Below, piece by piece: positions 7,607 through 15,777 of a stretch of 18,019 nt of DNA. This DNA comes from Arcobacter sp. (GTDB lineage Bacteria; Campylobacterota; Campylobacteria; Campylobacterales; Arcobacteraceae), in assembly GCA_016744485.1 (NCBI GenBank), contig JADGEG010000012.1, forward strand, positions 1 to 18,019, written 5' to 3'. Below the pieces are notes generated by a model. The model was not told where the DNA came from and searched no databases. It was given only the letters and a program-made list of their open reading frames with translations. Position 1 is the first letter of the stretch. Every line of letters starts with the position of its first letter. The translations under genes were made by a program, and so were the position numbers.

Positions 7607-8610
7607 GTAATAATAAAGTTTTACTATATGATGTTACACTGCGAGATGGATCACATGCAATTAAACATCAATTAACAAAAGAACAAATTATTACCTATGC
7701 TAAGCTTGTTGATAGTTCAGGTGTAAGTGTAGTAGAAGTTGGGCACGGAATAGGTTTAGGTGCGTCCTCATTACAGATTGGAAAAAGCCTTTTAAGTGAT
7801 GAAATTATGTTACGCACTGTAAAAGATAATTTAGATAATGCTCTTTTAGGTATTCACGTTGTTCCAGGTTATGCAACGGTTTCAAAGAATATTGCAAAAG
7901 CTATAGAGTGTGGTGTAGATGTTATTCGAGTTGCAACACATTGTACGGAAGCAGATACTTCTGAACAACATATTTCATATGTGCGTGAGAAAGGACATCG
8001 TGTTTATGGTGGATTAATGATGTCACATATGATATCACCTGAAATGCTTGTTCAAGAAGCACTTAAAATGGAGTCATATGGAGCAGAAGGTATTACTATA
8101 CTAGACTCAGGAGGTACCTTTTTGCCAGAAGATGTAACCAAACGCATTACATTATTAAAACGTTCGTTAAAAGTACCTATTGGTTTTCATGGTCATAATA
8201 ACCTAGGAATGGCTATAGCTAATTCGCTTGCTGCAGTAAAGGCTGGTGCATATATCATTGATGGTTCAATTAGTGGTTTTGGTGGTGGAGCAGGAAATTC
8301 TAGTATTGAACTTTTAGCTGCAGTATTTTCAATGAAAGGTATTGAAACCGGTGTTGATTTATATAAAATATTAGATGCTGCAGATTTAGCTGAGGATATT
8401 TTTAAGGTTTTACCTAAAATCACAAGTTCAAGTATTGTTAGCGGTATGAGTGGTATAGTCTCTGTCTTTTCAAAGCCAGTTGCTAGAGCAGCAGAAATAT
8501 ACAAGGTTGATCCTCGTGATATATATTTTGAACTTGGCCGAAGAGGAGCTATTGCTGGTCAAGAGGATTTAATCATTGAAGTGGCACAAAAATTAGCTAG
8601 AAAAGAGTAA
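7603..8610 (+). CDS. 4-hydroxy-2-oxovalerate aldolase-like, MhpE/DmpG family
   Basis: Class II, metal-dependent pyruvate aldolase of the HMGL-like TIM-barrel family; the known reaction is 4-hydroxy-2-oxopentanoate to pyruvate plus acetaldehyde and back. GTG 7603 overlaps the previous stop (GTGA) and follows AAGGA at about 7594. The 335-residue length is normal. LRDGSHA places Arg14, Asp15 and His18 as in BphI/DmpG, and HGHNN gives the metal ligands His196 and His198. THCTEAD, MMSHM, ESYGA, DSGG and GGGAGNSS are conserved. Positions that in BphI line the acceptor pocket appear changed (see findings). Nine of 12 arginines are CGN. The context between CDP-sugar genes, with no aromatic-degradation genes, argues against catabolism. 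I infer it makes a 2-oxo acid for the ThDP enzyme two genes on. Confidence 0.87.
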   Translation: MSNNKVLLYDVTLRDGSHAIKHQLTKEQIITYAKLVDSSGVSVVEVGHGIGLGASSLQIGKSLLSDEIMLRTVKDNLDNALLGIHVVPGYATVSKNIAKAIECGVDVIRVATHCTEADTSEQHISYVREKGHRVYGGLMMSHMISPEMLVQEALKMESYGAEGITILDSGGTFLPEDVTKRITLLKRSLKVPIGFHGHNNLGMAIANSLAAVKAGAYIIDGSISGFGGGAGNSSIELLAAVFSMKGIETGVDLYKILDAADLAEDIFKVLPKITSSSIVSGMSGIVSVFSKPVARAAEIYKVDPRDIYFELGRRGAIAGQEDLIIEVAQKLARKE

Positions 8611-8613
8611 AAT

Positions 8614-9654
8614 ATGCATAATTTTATTGAAAATGATATTAGTAAATCATTAAAAAAAGTTGTACCTAAGCTTGAAAAATTGCGTGGTAAGACAATATTA
8701 ATTACGGGTGGAACAGGATTTGTTGGAAGTTGGACAGCTAGAGCATTGGCTTGGCTTAATGATGAGTTTGATTTTAAGTGTCAAATTATTCTTTTGGCAA
8801 GAAGTCCAGAAAAACTGGAAAAACTTGATGCTAAATTGTATAAGAGAGAAGATATAACATTTATTCGCTCCGATGTACGAAGTATTCATAATTTACCTCA
8901 AAATATTAATTATATTATTCATTCTGCCGCTACACCTGATAATAGAGTACACATGTCTGATCCAGTAAGTACAATGGATGTAATAGCTATGGGTACAAAA
9001 GCTGTGATGGAGGCAGCGACTCGTTTAGTTGATTTAGAGGCAATAGTGCATATTAGTTCAGGGCAAGTTTATGGTACAGAATCTTTTAATGAAGAGACAT
9101 TAAATAAAAATATGTTAGGCGGCTTTTTAAAAAATGATATAAGATCGATTTATCCTGAGGCAAAACGTCATTCTGAAACAATTTGTTTAGCTTATAGAAG
9201 TCAGTATAAGTTACCTATTATCATAGTGCGAGCCTTTTCTTTTATCGGTCCTTATCAAGATTTAAATAAGCCTTGGGCCATAAATAATTTTATGCAAGAG
9301 GCATTGAATAGTCAACCAATGCGTATTGTAGGAAATGGTATGCCTCAGAGAAGTTATTTATATGCATCTGATATGGCAACATGGTTATTGGCAATTTTGG
9401 CTTCTGGTACAAGAGGCACAACTTATAACTTAGGATCTAGTAAAGGTATATCTTTAGTTGAAGTAACAGATGAAATAAATTCAATTTTGTTTAAGGAAGT
9501 TGATGTCATGATTCAAAATCTTGATGATGATTCGTCAAAGTTTATTCCAAGTATAGAACATATAAAAAAAGAGTTAGATGTAGAAGAAGTATTTAGTTTT
9601 AAAGAGGCACTTGAACATACAATAAAGTGGAATATAGATAATTTAGAAAAGTAG
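8614..9654 (+). CDS. extended SDR, NAD-dependent epimerase/dehydratase/reductase
   Basis: Nucleotide-sugar-type extended short-chain dehydrogenase of 346 residues; exact reaction not recognised. It begins at ATG 8614, three bases after the aldolase stop, with only a weak AAGAG upstream. An N-terminal helix of about 25 residues precedes the Rossmann motif TGGTGFVG at 31-38. HSAATPDN at 103-110, ISSGQVYG at 147-154 and Tyr180-x3-Lys184 (YPEAK) form the catalytic core. The serine position is followed by Gly-Gln, not the Asp-Glu or Asp-Lys of 4,6-dehydratases, so a reductase or epimerase is more likely. Seven of 15 arginines are CGN, matching the neighbouring aldolase and ThDP genes. It is my first candidate for the YerF-like step reducing the keto side chain made by the ThDP enzyme. 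Confidence 0.85.
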   Translation: MHNFIENDISKSLKKVVPKLEKLRGKTILITGGTGFVGSWTARALAWLNDEFDFKCQIILLARSPEKLEKLDAKLYKREDITFIRSDVRSIHNLPQNINYIIHSAATPDNRVHMSDPVSTMDVIAMGTKAVMEAATRLVDLEAIVHISSGQVYGTESFNEETLNKNMLGGFLKNDIRSIYPEAKRHSETICLAYRSQYKLPIIIVRAFSFIGPYQDLNKPWAINNFMQEALNSQPMRIVGNGMPQRSYLYASDMATWLLAILASGTRGTTYNLGSSKGISLVEVTDEINSILFKEVDVMIQNLDDDSSKFIPSIEHIKKELDVEEVFSFKEALEHTIKWNIDNLEK

Positions 9655-9662
9655 GAATAGTT

Positions 9663-11471
9663 ATGAAGCAGATAAGAGTAGTAGATTATATAGCAGACTT
9701 TTTATATACTAATTTAGGTGTAAAACATGTTTTTTTGGTGACCGGTGGTGGTTCCATGTTTCTAAATGATGGGATTGCCAAACATGAATATTTAGAAGGT
9801 ATTTTTAATCATCATGAACAAGCTTGTGCAATGGGTGCAGTAGCGTATTCTAAGTATAAAAATTCTTATGCAGTTGCTATGACAACAAGTGGTTGTGGTG
9901 CAACCAATGCAATTACAGGTTTATTAGATGCCTGGCAAGACAATACACCTGTATTTTTTATTTCAGGTCAAGCAAAGAAAAAAGAAACTGTATATAATTC
10001 ACCTTTATCTTTAAGACAACTTGGTGTGCAAGAAGCAAATATAGTTGCTATAGTTCAATCAATTACAAAATATTCTGTGATGATAAATGAACCAAAAGAT
10101 GTAGCTTATCATTTAGAAAAGGCTGCTTATCTAGCAATGATAGGCAGACCTGGACCTATTTGGCTTGATATCCCTCAAGATGTACAAAGTGCAACTATTA
10201 ATGTTGAAGATATGAAGCATTTTGATTCTTCAAAAATTAAGAAAGAATATAAAGAGAAAGTTACAGATGATGAATTGAAAAATATCATTACACTTATTAA
10301 AAATTCAAAACGTCCAGTTATAATTGCTGGTAATGGTATTAGACTTGGTAATGCTATAGCAGAGTTTAAAACATTTATCCGTCATTTTGAAATTCCCGTA
10401 ACTGTGTCATATTTAGGAATAGATTTGCTTTCTAGTGTAGATCCTCTATATATAGGACGATTAGGAATAAAGGGAGATAGAGCAGGTAATTTTGCAGTGC
10501 AGAATGCAGATTTAGTGATTGCTTTAGGTACACGTTTATCTGTTGCTTTAACAGGATTTGAATATAGTATGTTTGCTCGTGAAGCAACAACTATAGTAAT
10601 TGATATTGATTCAGAAGAGCATCAAAAAAATACTGTAAAAATTGATCATTTTATTAATATAAATGTAAAAGACTTTTTTACTTTATTAAATAAACAAAGT
10701 ATTGAATTTGAGAGTAGAAAAAATTGGATTAAAAAATGCCAACATTGGCGTGCTAAATGGCCTGTTGCCTTAAGTGAGTATGAAAAAGATAATCAAAAAA
10801 TTAATAAATATACATTTGTTGAACATTTAAATAAGCATTTAAACGATAATACAGCAATAGTGGCTGATGCAGGTTCGGCTTTCTATGTAGTTGCACAAGC
10901 ATTAAAAATACGAGCTAATCAGAGGTTTATTACTTCAGGAGCACAAGCCGATATGGGATTTTCTTTACCAGCAGCAATTGGTACAGCATTTGCCAAGGAA
11001 GGTGGTGTAATAGCTATTACAGGTGATGGTTCATTTCAAATGAATATTCAAGAATTACAAACAATTGCTCATAACAAATTATCTATAAAGATATTTGTGT
11101 GGAACAATAATGGATATTTATCTATTAGAACAACTCAAAATAAATTTTTTGAGGGTAGAGTAATGGGAACTCACAAAAAGACAGGAATTTCTTTTCCAGA
11201 TTTAGAAAAAATAGCATATGCATATGGTATACAATACTATAAAGCTTCATACTTTTTAGAATTAGATAGTGTAATTAAGCAGTCAATGAATATGGAAGGA
11301 CCTGTGATTTGCGAGATAATGTGTCCTGAAAATCAAGAGATTGTACCTACTGTTGCTTCAATGAAACGTGAAGATGGAATAATGGTGTCAAAACCAAGTG
11401 AAGATATGTACCCTTTCTTAGATAGAGATGAATTTTATGCTGAAATGATTATTAAGCCATTGGATGAATAG
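9663..11471 (+). CDS. ThDP-dependent acetolactate synthase-like enzyme, YerE-type candidate
   Basis: A 602-residue enzyme with the three-domain layout of acetolactate synthase-like ThDP enzymes. ATG 9663 follows AGGA at 9653-9656. The N-terminal pyrimidine-binding domain (1-170) has GGGSMFLND and NHHEQACAMGA with the catalytic Glu52. The middle domain (about 200-345) contains IAGNGIRLGN and LVIALGTRLS, the region that binds FAD in relatives. The C-terminal domain has ITGDGSFQMNIQEL at 452-465 and VWNNNGY at 479-485, the GDG...NN cofactor motif. Family members decarboxylate a 2-oxo acid and transfer the acyl anion to a carbonyl. Between rfbG and rfbH a sugar-ketone acceptor is likely, as in yersiniose synthesis. 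No small regulatory acetolactate synthase subunit is nearby, which argues against branched-chain amino acid synthesis. Eight of 18 arginines are CGN. Confidence 0.88.
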   Translation: MKQIRVVDYIADFLYTNLGVKHVFLVTGGGSMFLNDGIAKHEYLEGIFNHHEQACAMGAVAYSKYKNSYAVAMTTSGCGATNAITGLLDAWQDNTPVFFISGQAKKKETVYNSPLSLRQLGVQEANIVAIVQSITKYSVMINEPKDVAYHLEKAAYLAMIGRPGPIWLDIPQDVQSATINVEDMKHFDSSKIKKEYKEKVTDDELKNIITLIKNSKRPVIIAGNGIRLGNAIAEFKTFIRHFEIPVTVSYLGIDLLSSVDPLYIGRLGIKGDRAGNFAVQNADLVIALGTRLSVALTGFEYSMFAREATTIVIDIDSEEHQKNTVKIDHFININVKDFFTLLNKQSIEFESRKNWIKKCQHWRAKWPVALSEYEKDNQKINKYTFVEHLNKHLNDNTAIVADAGSAFYVVAQALKIRANQRFITSGAQADMGFSLPAAIGTAFAKEGGVIAITGDGSFQMNIQELQTIAHNKLSIKIFVWNNNGYLSIRTTQNKFFEGRVMGTHKKTGISFPDLEKIAYAYGIQYYKASYFLELDSVIKQSMNMEGPVICEIMCPENQEIVPTVASMKREDGIMVSKPSEDMYPFLDRDEFYAEMIIKPLDE

Positions 11472-12392
11472 ATGAAAATATTTATTACTGGTTCTAATGG
11501 ATTTATTGGAAGACATCTTAAAGAGTATTTGTTCAAAGATGATAAGATAGAACTATTAACACCTACTAGCAGTGAATTAAACCTTTTATTTGAAAAAGAT
11601 GTTGATTTATATATGAATACAAATAATCCTGATTTTATAATAAATTGTGCTAATATTGGTGGAGATAGAAAAGGTAAAAATGAAAATATTGTTTATGATA
11701 ATCTTAGAATTTTTTTTAACTTAGCAAAGCATGCAGATAGTGTAAAAAAAATTATAAATTTTGGTAGTGGAGCAGAATACTCGAAACACAAATCAATAGT
11801 TGAAGTTAAAGAAGAGGAATCAAATCAAGTTATACCTTTAGATGAATATGGCTTTTATAAATCTATTGTTTCAAAGTATATAGAGAAAAGTAGTAATATT
11901 TATAATTTAAGAATTTTCGGTGCATATGGGGAATATGAAGATTATAGATTTAAGTTTATAACAAATGCAATAGTTAAAAACCTATTCAAATTACCTATAA
12001 TTATAAATAAAAATGTTTATTTTGATTATATATATATTGATGATTTAGTGAAAATGATAAACTGGTTTATACATAATGATTCAAATGAAAAGATTTATAA
12101 TGTAACAACTGGTAAAAAAGTAGATTTAGTTACATTAGCAAATCTCATTAATGAAACAAATGATTTCAAATCAGAAATAATAGTTTTAAATGATGGATTA
12201 AATAATGAGTATACATCCAACAATCAAAGAATTTTAAAAGAAATAACTAGTTTTAGCTTTACTTCGCATAAAAATGCAATAAGTAAAATGAGAGAATATT
12301 TTAAAAATAATTTAGAAAATTTAGACAAAGAAACAATAATAAATGATCCATATTTAAAAAAAATTGATGACATGTGGAAAAAGGAAAAATAG
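11472..12392 (+). CDS. second extended SDR, NAD-dependent epimerase/reductase
   Basis: A 306-residue extended SDR starting at ATG 11472 immediately after the ThDP gene stop, with GGA at 11462-11464 as the likely ribosome binding core. TGSNGFIG at 6-13 binds the nucleotide, INCANIGGD at 57-65 closes the first half, FGSGAEY at 97-103 replaces the common S-S/T-x-E segment, and Tyr126-x3-Lys130 (YGFYK) is the catalytic pair. This pattern is closer to reductase/epimerase members such as GDP-fucose synthase than to dehydratases. It is very AT-rich and all seven arginines are AGA, so it resembles the host locus and not the four genes before it. It overlaps rfbH by one base (TAGTG). A role in finishing the CDP-sugar is inferred from position only. 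Confidence 0.83.
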   Translation: MKIFITGSNGFIGRHLKEYLFKDDKIELLTPTSSELNLLFEKDVDLYMNTNNPDFIINCANIGGDRKGKNENIVYDNLRIFFNLAKHADSVKKIINFGSGAEYSKHKSIVEVKEEESNQVIPLDEYGFYKSIVSKYIEKSSNIYNLRIFGAYGEYEDYRFKFITNAIVKNLFKLPIIINKNVYFDYIYIDDLVKMINWFIHNDSNEKIYNVTTGKKVDLVTLANLINETNDFKSEIIVLNDGLNNEYTSNNQRILKEITSFSFTSHKNAISKMREYFKNNLENLDKETIINDPYLKKIDDMWKKEK

Positions 12393-13720
12393 TGACAAAA
12401 CAAGAACAATTAAAAAAAGAGATACTTGATAAAACAAAAGAGTATTATGAGTTGGTACATAAACCACAACAAACAAAAGAGTTTATAGCTGGCAAGAGTA
12501 GAGTTAATTATGCAGGTCGAGTATTTGATGAGACTGAAATGCAATATCTTGTTGACAGTTCACTTGATTTTTGGTTAACTTATGGAGATTATTCCAAAAA
12601 GTTTGAAAAACAACTTGCAGATTTTTTAGGTGTTAGATGGACATTTCTTGTAAATTCTGGAAGTAGTGCTAATCTTCTTGCTTTTTATGCTCTTACTTCT
12701 CCTTTACTAAAAGAGAGACAAATTAATCGAGGTGATGAAGTTATAACTGTTGCAGCCGGCTTTCCGACAACTGTAGCTCCTATTATTCAATATGGGGCTG
12801 TTCCTGTATTTGTAGATATGGAACTGACACATTTTAATATTGATGTTACACAACTTGAATTGTCACTTAGTTCAAAAACAAAAGCTGTCATGATAGCACA
12901 TACTTTAGGAAATCCTTTCAATATTAAAGTAGTAAAAGAATTTTGTGATAAACATAATCTTTGGCTTATTGAAGACAATTGTGATGCTTTAGGTTCTATG
13001 TATGATGGAAAACCCACAGGAACATGGGGAGACATTGGAACATCTAGTTTTTATCCACCACATCATATGACTATGGGTGAAGGAGGGGCAACATACACAG
13101 ATAACCCACTTCTTAAAAAGATTATGCTAAGTATGAGAGATTGGGGAAGAGACTGTTGGTGCGAAAGTGGTATAGATAATACTTGTGGATGTAGATTTTC
13201 TCAAAGCTTTGGAACATTGCCAAAAGGCTATGACCACAAGTATGTTTACTCTCATTTTGGGTTTAATCTAAAAGTATCTGACATGCAAGCAGCTGTTGGT
13301 GTTGCTCAATTAGAGAAGTTTCCTTCTTTTGTTGAAAAAAGAAAAGAGAACTTTACTAAACTTTATAATGGTCTTAAAGATTTAGAAGAGATAACTTTGG
13401 TTGAAAAACAACCTTTAAGTGATCCTAGTTGGTTTGGATTTATGATTACACTGACAGATAGTGCAAAATTTACTAGAAATGAAATAGTAGAGTATTTGGA
13501 AAATAGTAATATCCAGACAAGAAATCTTTTTGCAGGAAATATGTTAAGACATCCTATGTTTGAATCTTTAGTTAAAAACGAAGAATATAAGGTAGTTGGA
13601 GATTTACCTAATACAGATAAAATTATGAATGATAGTTTTTGGATAGGATTATATCCTGGTATGGGAGATGATGCTATAAATTATATGACTAAAAGAATTA
13701 TTGAGTTTATCAAACAATGA
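12392..13720 (+). CDS. rfbH: CDP-4-keto-6-deoxy-D-glucose 3-dehydratase (E1)
   Basis: PLP- and [2Fe-2S]-dependent enzyme (ddhC/ascC) that removes the C3 hydroxyl of CDP-4-keto-6-deoxyglucose on the way to 3,6-dideoxyhexoses. GTG 12392 overlaps the upstream TAG and has AAGGA at 12381-12385; a GTG at 12374 is in frame but badly placed. Length is 442. The fold is that of sugar aminotransferases, but the PLP lysine is replaced: FYPPHHMTMGEGG puts His224 in that position, the hallmark of E1. The iron-sulfur ligands fit C-X57-C-X1-C-X7-C exactly (Cys197, Cys255, Cys257, Cys265). The stop overlaps the next gene as ATGA. The usual reductase partner E3 (ddhD/ascD) is not in the window. Confidence 0.96.
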   Translation: MTKQEQLKKEILDKTKEYYELVHKPQQTKEFIAGKSRVNYAGRVFDETEMQYLVDSSLDFWLTYGDYSKKFEKQLADFLGVRWTFLVNSGSSANLLAFYALTSPLLKERQINRGDEVITVAAGFPTTVAPIIQYGAVPVFVDMELTHFNIDVTQLELSLSSKTKAVMIAHTLGNPFNIKVVKEFCDKHNLWLIEDNCDALGSMYDGKPTGTWGDIGTSSFYPPHHMTMGEGGATYTDNPLLKKIMLSMRDWGRDCWCESGIDNTCGCRFSQSFGTLPKGYDHKYVYSHFGFNLKVSDMQAAVGVAQLEKFPSFVEKRKENFTKLYNGLKDLEEITLVEKQPLSDPSWFGFMITLTDSAKFTRNEIVEYLENSNIQTRNLFAGNMLRHPMFESLVKNEEYKVVGDLPNTDKIMNDSFWIGLYPGMGDDAINYMTKRIIEFIKQ

Positions 13721-15777
13721 AAAATTCACAAAATATTATCATTAATAAGTACTATTATGCTCTCCCAGTAATTATACTTTCCATAAATTTAATTATATTT
13801 AATAGATTTTTTATGCCAATAGATGGATGGTGGACAACTTATGGATATTTAATAAATGATGGACTAATTCCTTATAAAGATTTTAGTACAGCTATTGTAC
13901 CATTTTTTATGTACTTCAATGCATTTTTGTTAAATATTTTTGGTGAGAGTATGTTTACAATGCGATTAATTGGAGTAATAACAGTTTTATTCACATATTT
14001 ACTATTACAGTGGTTATTGTCCCAAATAGTAGATAAAAAAATAGCTGCAATAGCTGTTTTTTCTGCATTTGCTTTAAATATGTCAACTCCAGTTTACTTA
14101 GCTTATGATTACACAAGTTTTATAGATGTATTAATTATAATAATTTTTATTATGTATCATATGTTATGCAATACGGATAGATTGTATAAGGCTGTTTTAT
14201 ATAGCTTTCTTCTGGGTATCGTTATTTCGGTTTTGGTTCTTATGAAACAAAATATCGGAGTATTTTTCGGTCTTTCTGTGCTTTTAAGTCTGTTTATATT
14301 TCTAAAAAAATATAAATTGATGAGTATTACAAGTGCATTTATTGGATTTATAGGAGTGTTATTGCTATTTAATTCTGTTATAGATTTAGGAGAAATTTTT
14401 CAAGAACTTTTTATCAAAAATGATGCGAAGGGTTCAGTTACTACGGTTCTGTTAAGATTTCTTTTTGATCCTTATAATCTTAAAATTTTATTGTTAGCAA
14501 TTTCATTTAATTTAGGCTATATTTTTGTTTTCAAATATAAATTAAAAATAGTTGGTTATTTAGAACAGAACAGATTTTATAAAAAAATTAATTTCAACAA
14601 AGAAAAGAAAAGAATAATATTTCAAGTATTATATGCATTAGTATTGATTTTTTCTTTTATGGTCTTTTTTCATGTTGAATTTGTATATGTAAAATTTCTA
14701 ATATTAATGAAAGTATTAACTATTGCAGTTATTATACATATAGCATATAGTACTGTATTTGAACAAGAAAGTGAAATTAATAATAAATTTAAATATTACA
14801 TATTACTTGTATTGAGTTTAATATACACAACAACTCATAGCGCAGGATACAATTTTATTGGATTATATTTTGTTGTTGCATTTGCATTGTCTTACCTATT
14901 ACATAGTTTAAAAGAATTAAAGTACATAAAATATGGAGAATATTTATTTATATTAATAATGATAAGTATAGCATTTACAAAAATAATGCAGCCTTATAAC
15001 TGGTGGGGATTAACGCAAGATAGTGTGTTTAAAGCGAAATATGAGACAGAATATAAACAGTTAAAAGGTATTAAAGTAGATAAAAAGACGAAAATGTTAT
15101 TCGACGTAGTCAAAAATAGTGTAGATAAATATTCAACTGAAATTAATGATACTTTATTTTATCCAGATCTTCCAATATTTTATATGTTACATCATAAAAG
15201 ACCTCCGGGAAAGTTAATGTTACAATGGTTCGATTTTGCAACTAGTTCACAGTTAAAAAAAGATTTAGTTGAGTTTAAAAAAAATCCTCCAAAATTGTTA
15301 GTTATGCTAATTCCTCCAAAGTTTGTTTATAAAGGGCACTATAAATTACTAAAACATAATTTAGTACAAGTAGATTATGACAATTATTTTAATAGATTAT
15401 TACTTAGTGGTAAGTATAAGATAGTTGATATTCATTATTATATGGATATGGATAAAATCAATCAAAATAAGTTTTCAGCAAAAAAGGTAGTAGTTACAAA
15501 TAAAAAATTAATAGGAAAAAGTATTAATAATTTATTTAAAAATATAGACAACATGTTTCCGGGAAGTTATGAATTTAAATCTATGGTAAAAAATGGTCAT
15601 ATTATTAAATTTGATAAACTGTCATATAAAGATTATAATTCGATTGTTATTGATAGTGGTGATATATTGAATTTAAATATTAATTTAGAATTATTAAATG
15701 ATTTTGTTAAGGACATTGGTTATGTTTTGGATGAGGACCAAAATTATGTTTTAAAAATATTGGTCAGAAATGATTAA
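13717..15777 (+). CDS. polytopic GT-C glycosyltransferase (GT39/ArnT-like)
   Basis: A 686-residue integral membrane protein, starting inside the rfbH stop (ATGA). The first ~430 residues hold about ten to twelve hydrophobic segments beginning at 14-29; the last ~240 residues are mostly soluble. The first loop after TM1 contains PIDGWWTTYGY with Asp36, placed like the catalytic acidic residue of GT-C enzymes that use polyprenyl-phosphate sugars, and DGLIPYKDF follows, a stretch often seen in these families. A second YLAYDYTSF motif precedes TM4. Such enzymes act on the periplasmic side. The next two genes encode a GtrA-like flippase and a GtrB-like transferase, so this is probably the third, acceptor-specific component. 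Acceptor and sugar are unknown. It contains an A8 run near 15277-15284 but no sign of frameshift. Confidence 0.8.
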   Translation: MKNSQNIIINKYYYALPVIILSINLIIFNRFFMPIDGWWTTYGYLINDGLIPYKDFSTAIVPFFMYFNAFLLNIFGESMFTMRLIGVITVLFTYLLLQWLLSQIVDKKIAAIAVFSAFALNMSTPVYLAYDYTSFIDVLIIIIFIMYHMLCNTDRLYKAVLYSFLLGIVISVLVLMKQNIGVFFGLSVLLSLFIFLKKYKLMSITSAFIGFIGVLLLFNSVIDLGEIFQELFIKNDAKGSVTTVLLRFLFDPYNLKILLLAISFNLGYIFVFKYKLKIVGYLEQNRFYKKINFNKEKKRIIFQVLYALVLIFSFMVFFHVEFVYVKFLILMKVLTIAVIIHIAYSTVFEQESEINNKFKYYILLVLSLIYTTTHSAGYNFIGLYFVVAFALSYLLHSLKELKYIKYGEYLFILIMISIAFTKIMQPYNWWGLTQDSVFKAKYETEYKQLKGIKVDKKTKMLFDVVKNSVDKYSTEINDTLFYPDLPIFYMLHHKRPPGKLMLQWFDFATSSQLKKDLVEFKKNPPKLLVMLIPPKFVYKGHYKLLKHNLVQVDYDNYFNRLLLSGKYKIVDIHYYMDMDKINQNKFSAKKVVVTNKKLIGKSINNLFKNIDNMFPGSYEFKSMVKNGHIIKFDKLSYKDYNSIVIDSGDILNLNINLELLNDFVKDIGYVLDEDQNYVLKILVRND

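Noticed and set aside
8193..8504. 103-residue minus-strand ORF inside the aldolase gene
   Set aside because: It lies wholly antisense to a strongly conserved aldolase, has a low-complexity Ser/Ala/Ile-rich composition and no motif; the coding signal belongs to the plus strand.
6719..8610. Aromatic meta-cleavage degradation genes (mhpEF/dmpFG operon)
   Set aside because: The pair is of that family, but no hydratase, dioxygenase or hydrolase is nearby and both sides are CDP-sugar genes, so a catabolic operon is not supported.
9663..11471. Housekeeping acetolactate synthase IlvB
   Set aside because: No IlvN-type subunit or other ilv/leu gene is adjacent and the gene is embedded between SDRs and rfbH.
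12392..13720. Sugar aminotransferase of the PseC/ArnB kind
   Set aside because: The PLP-binding lysine position holds His224 and all four iron-sulfur cysteines with exact spacing are present, which identifies RfbH/E1.
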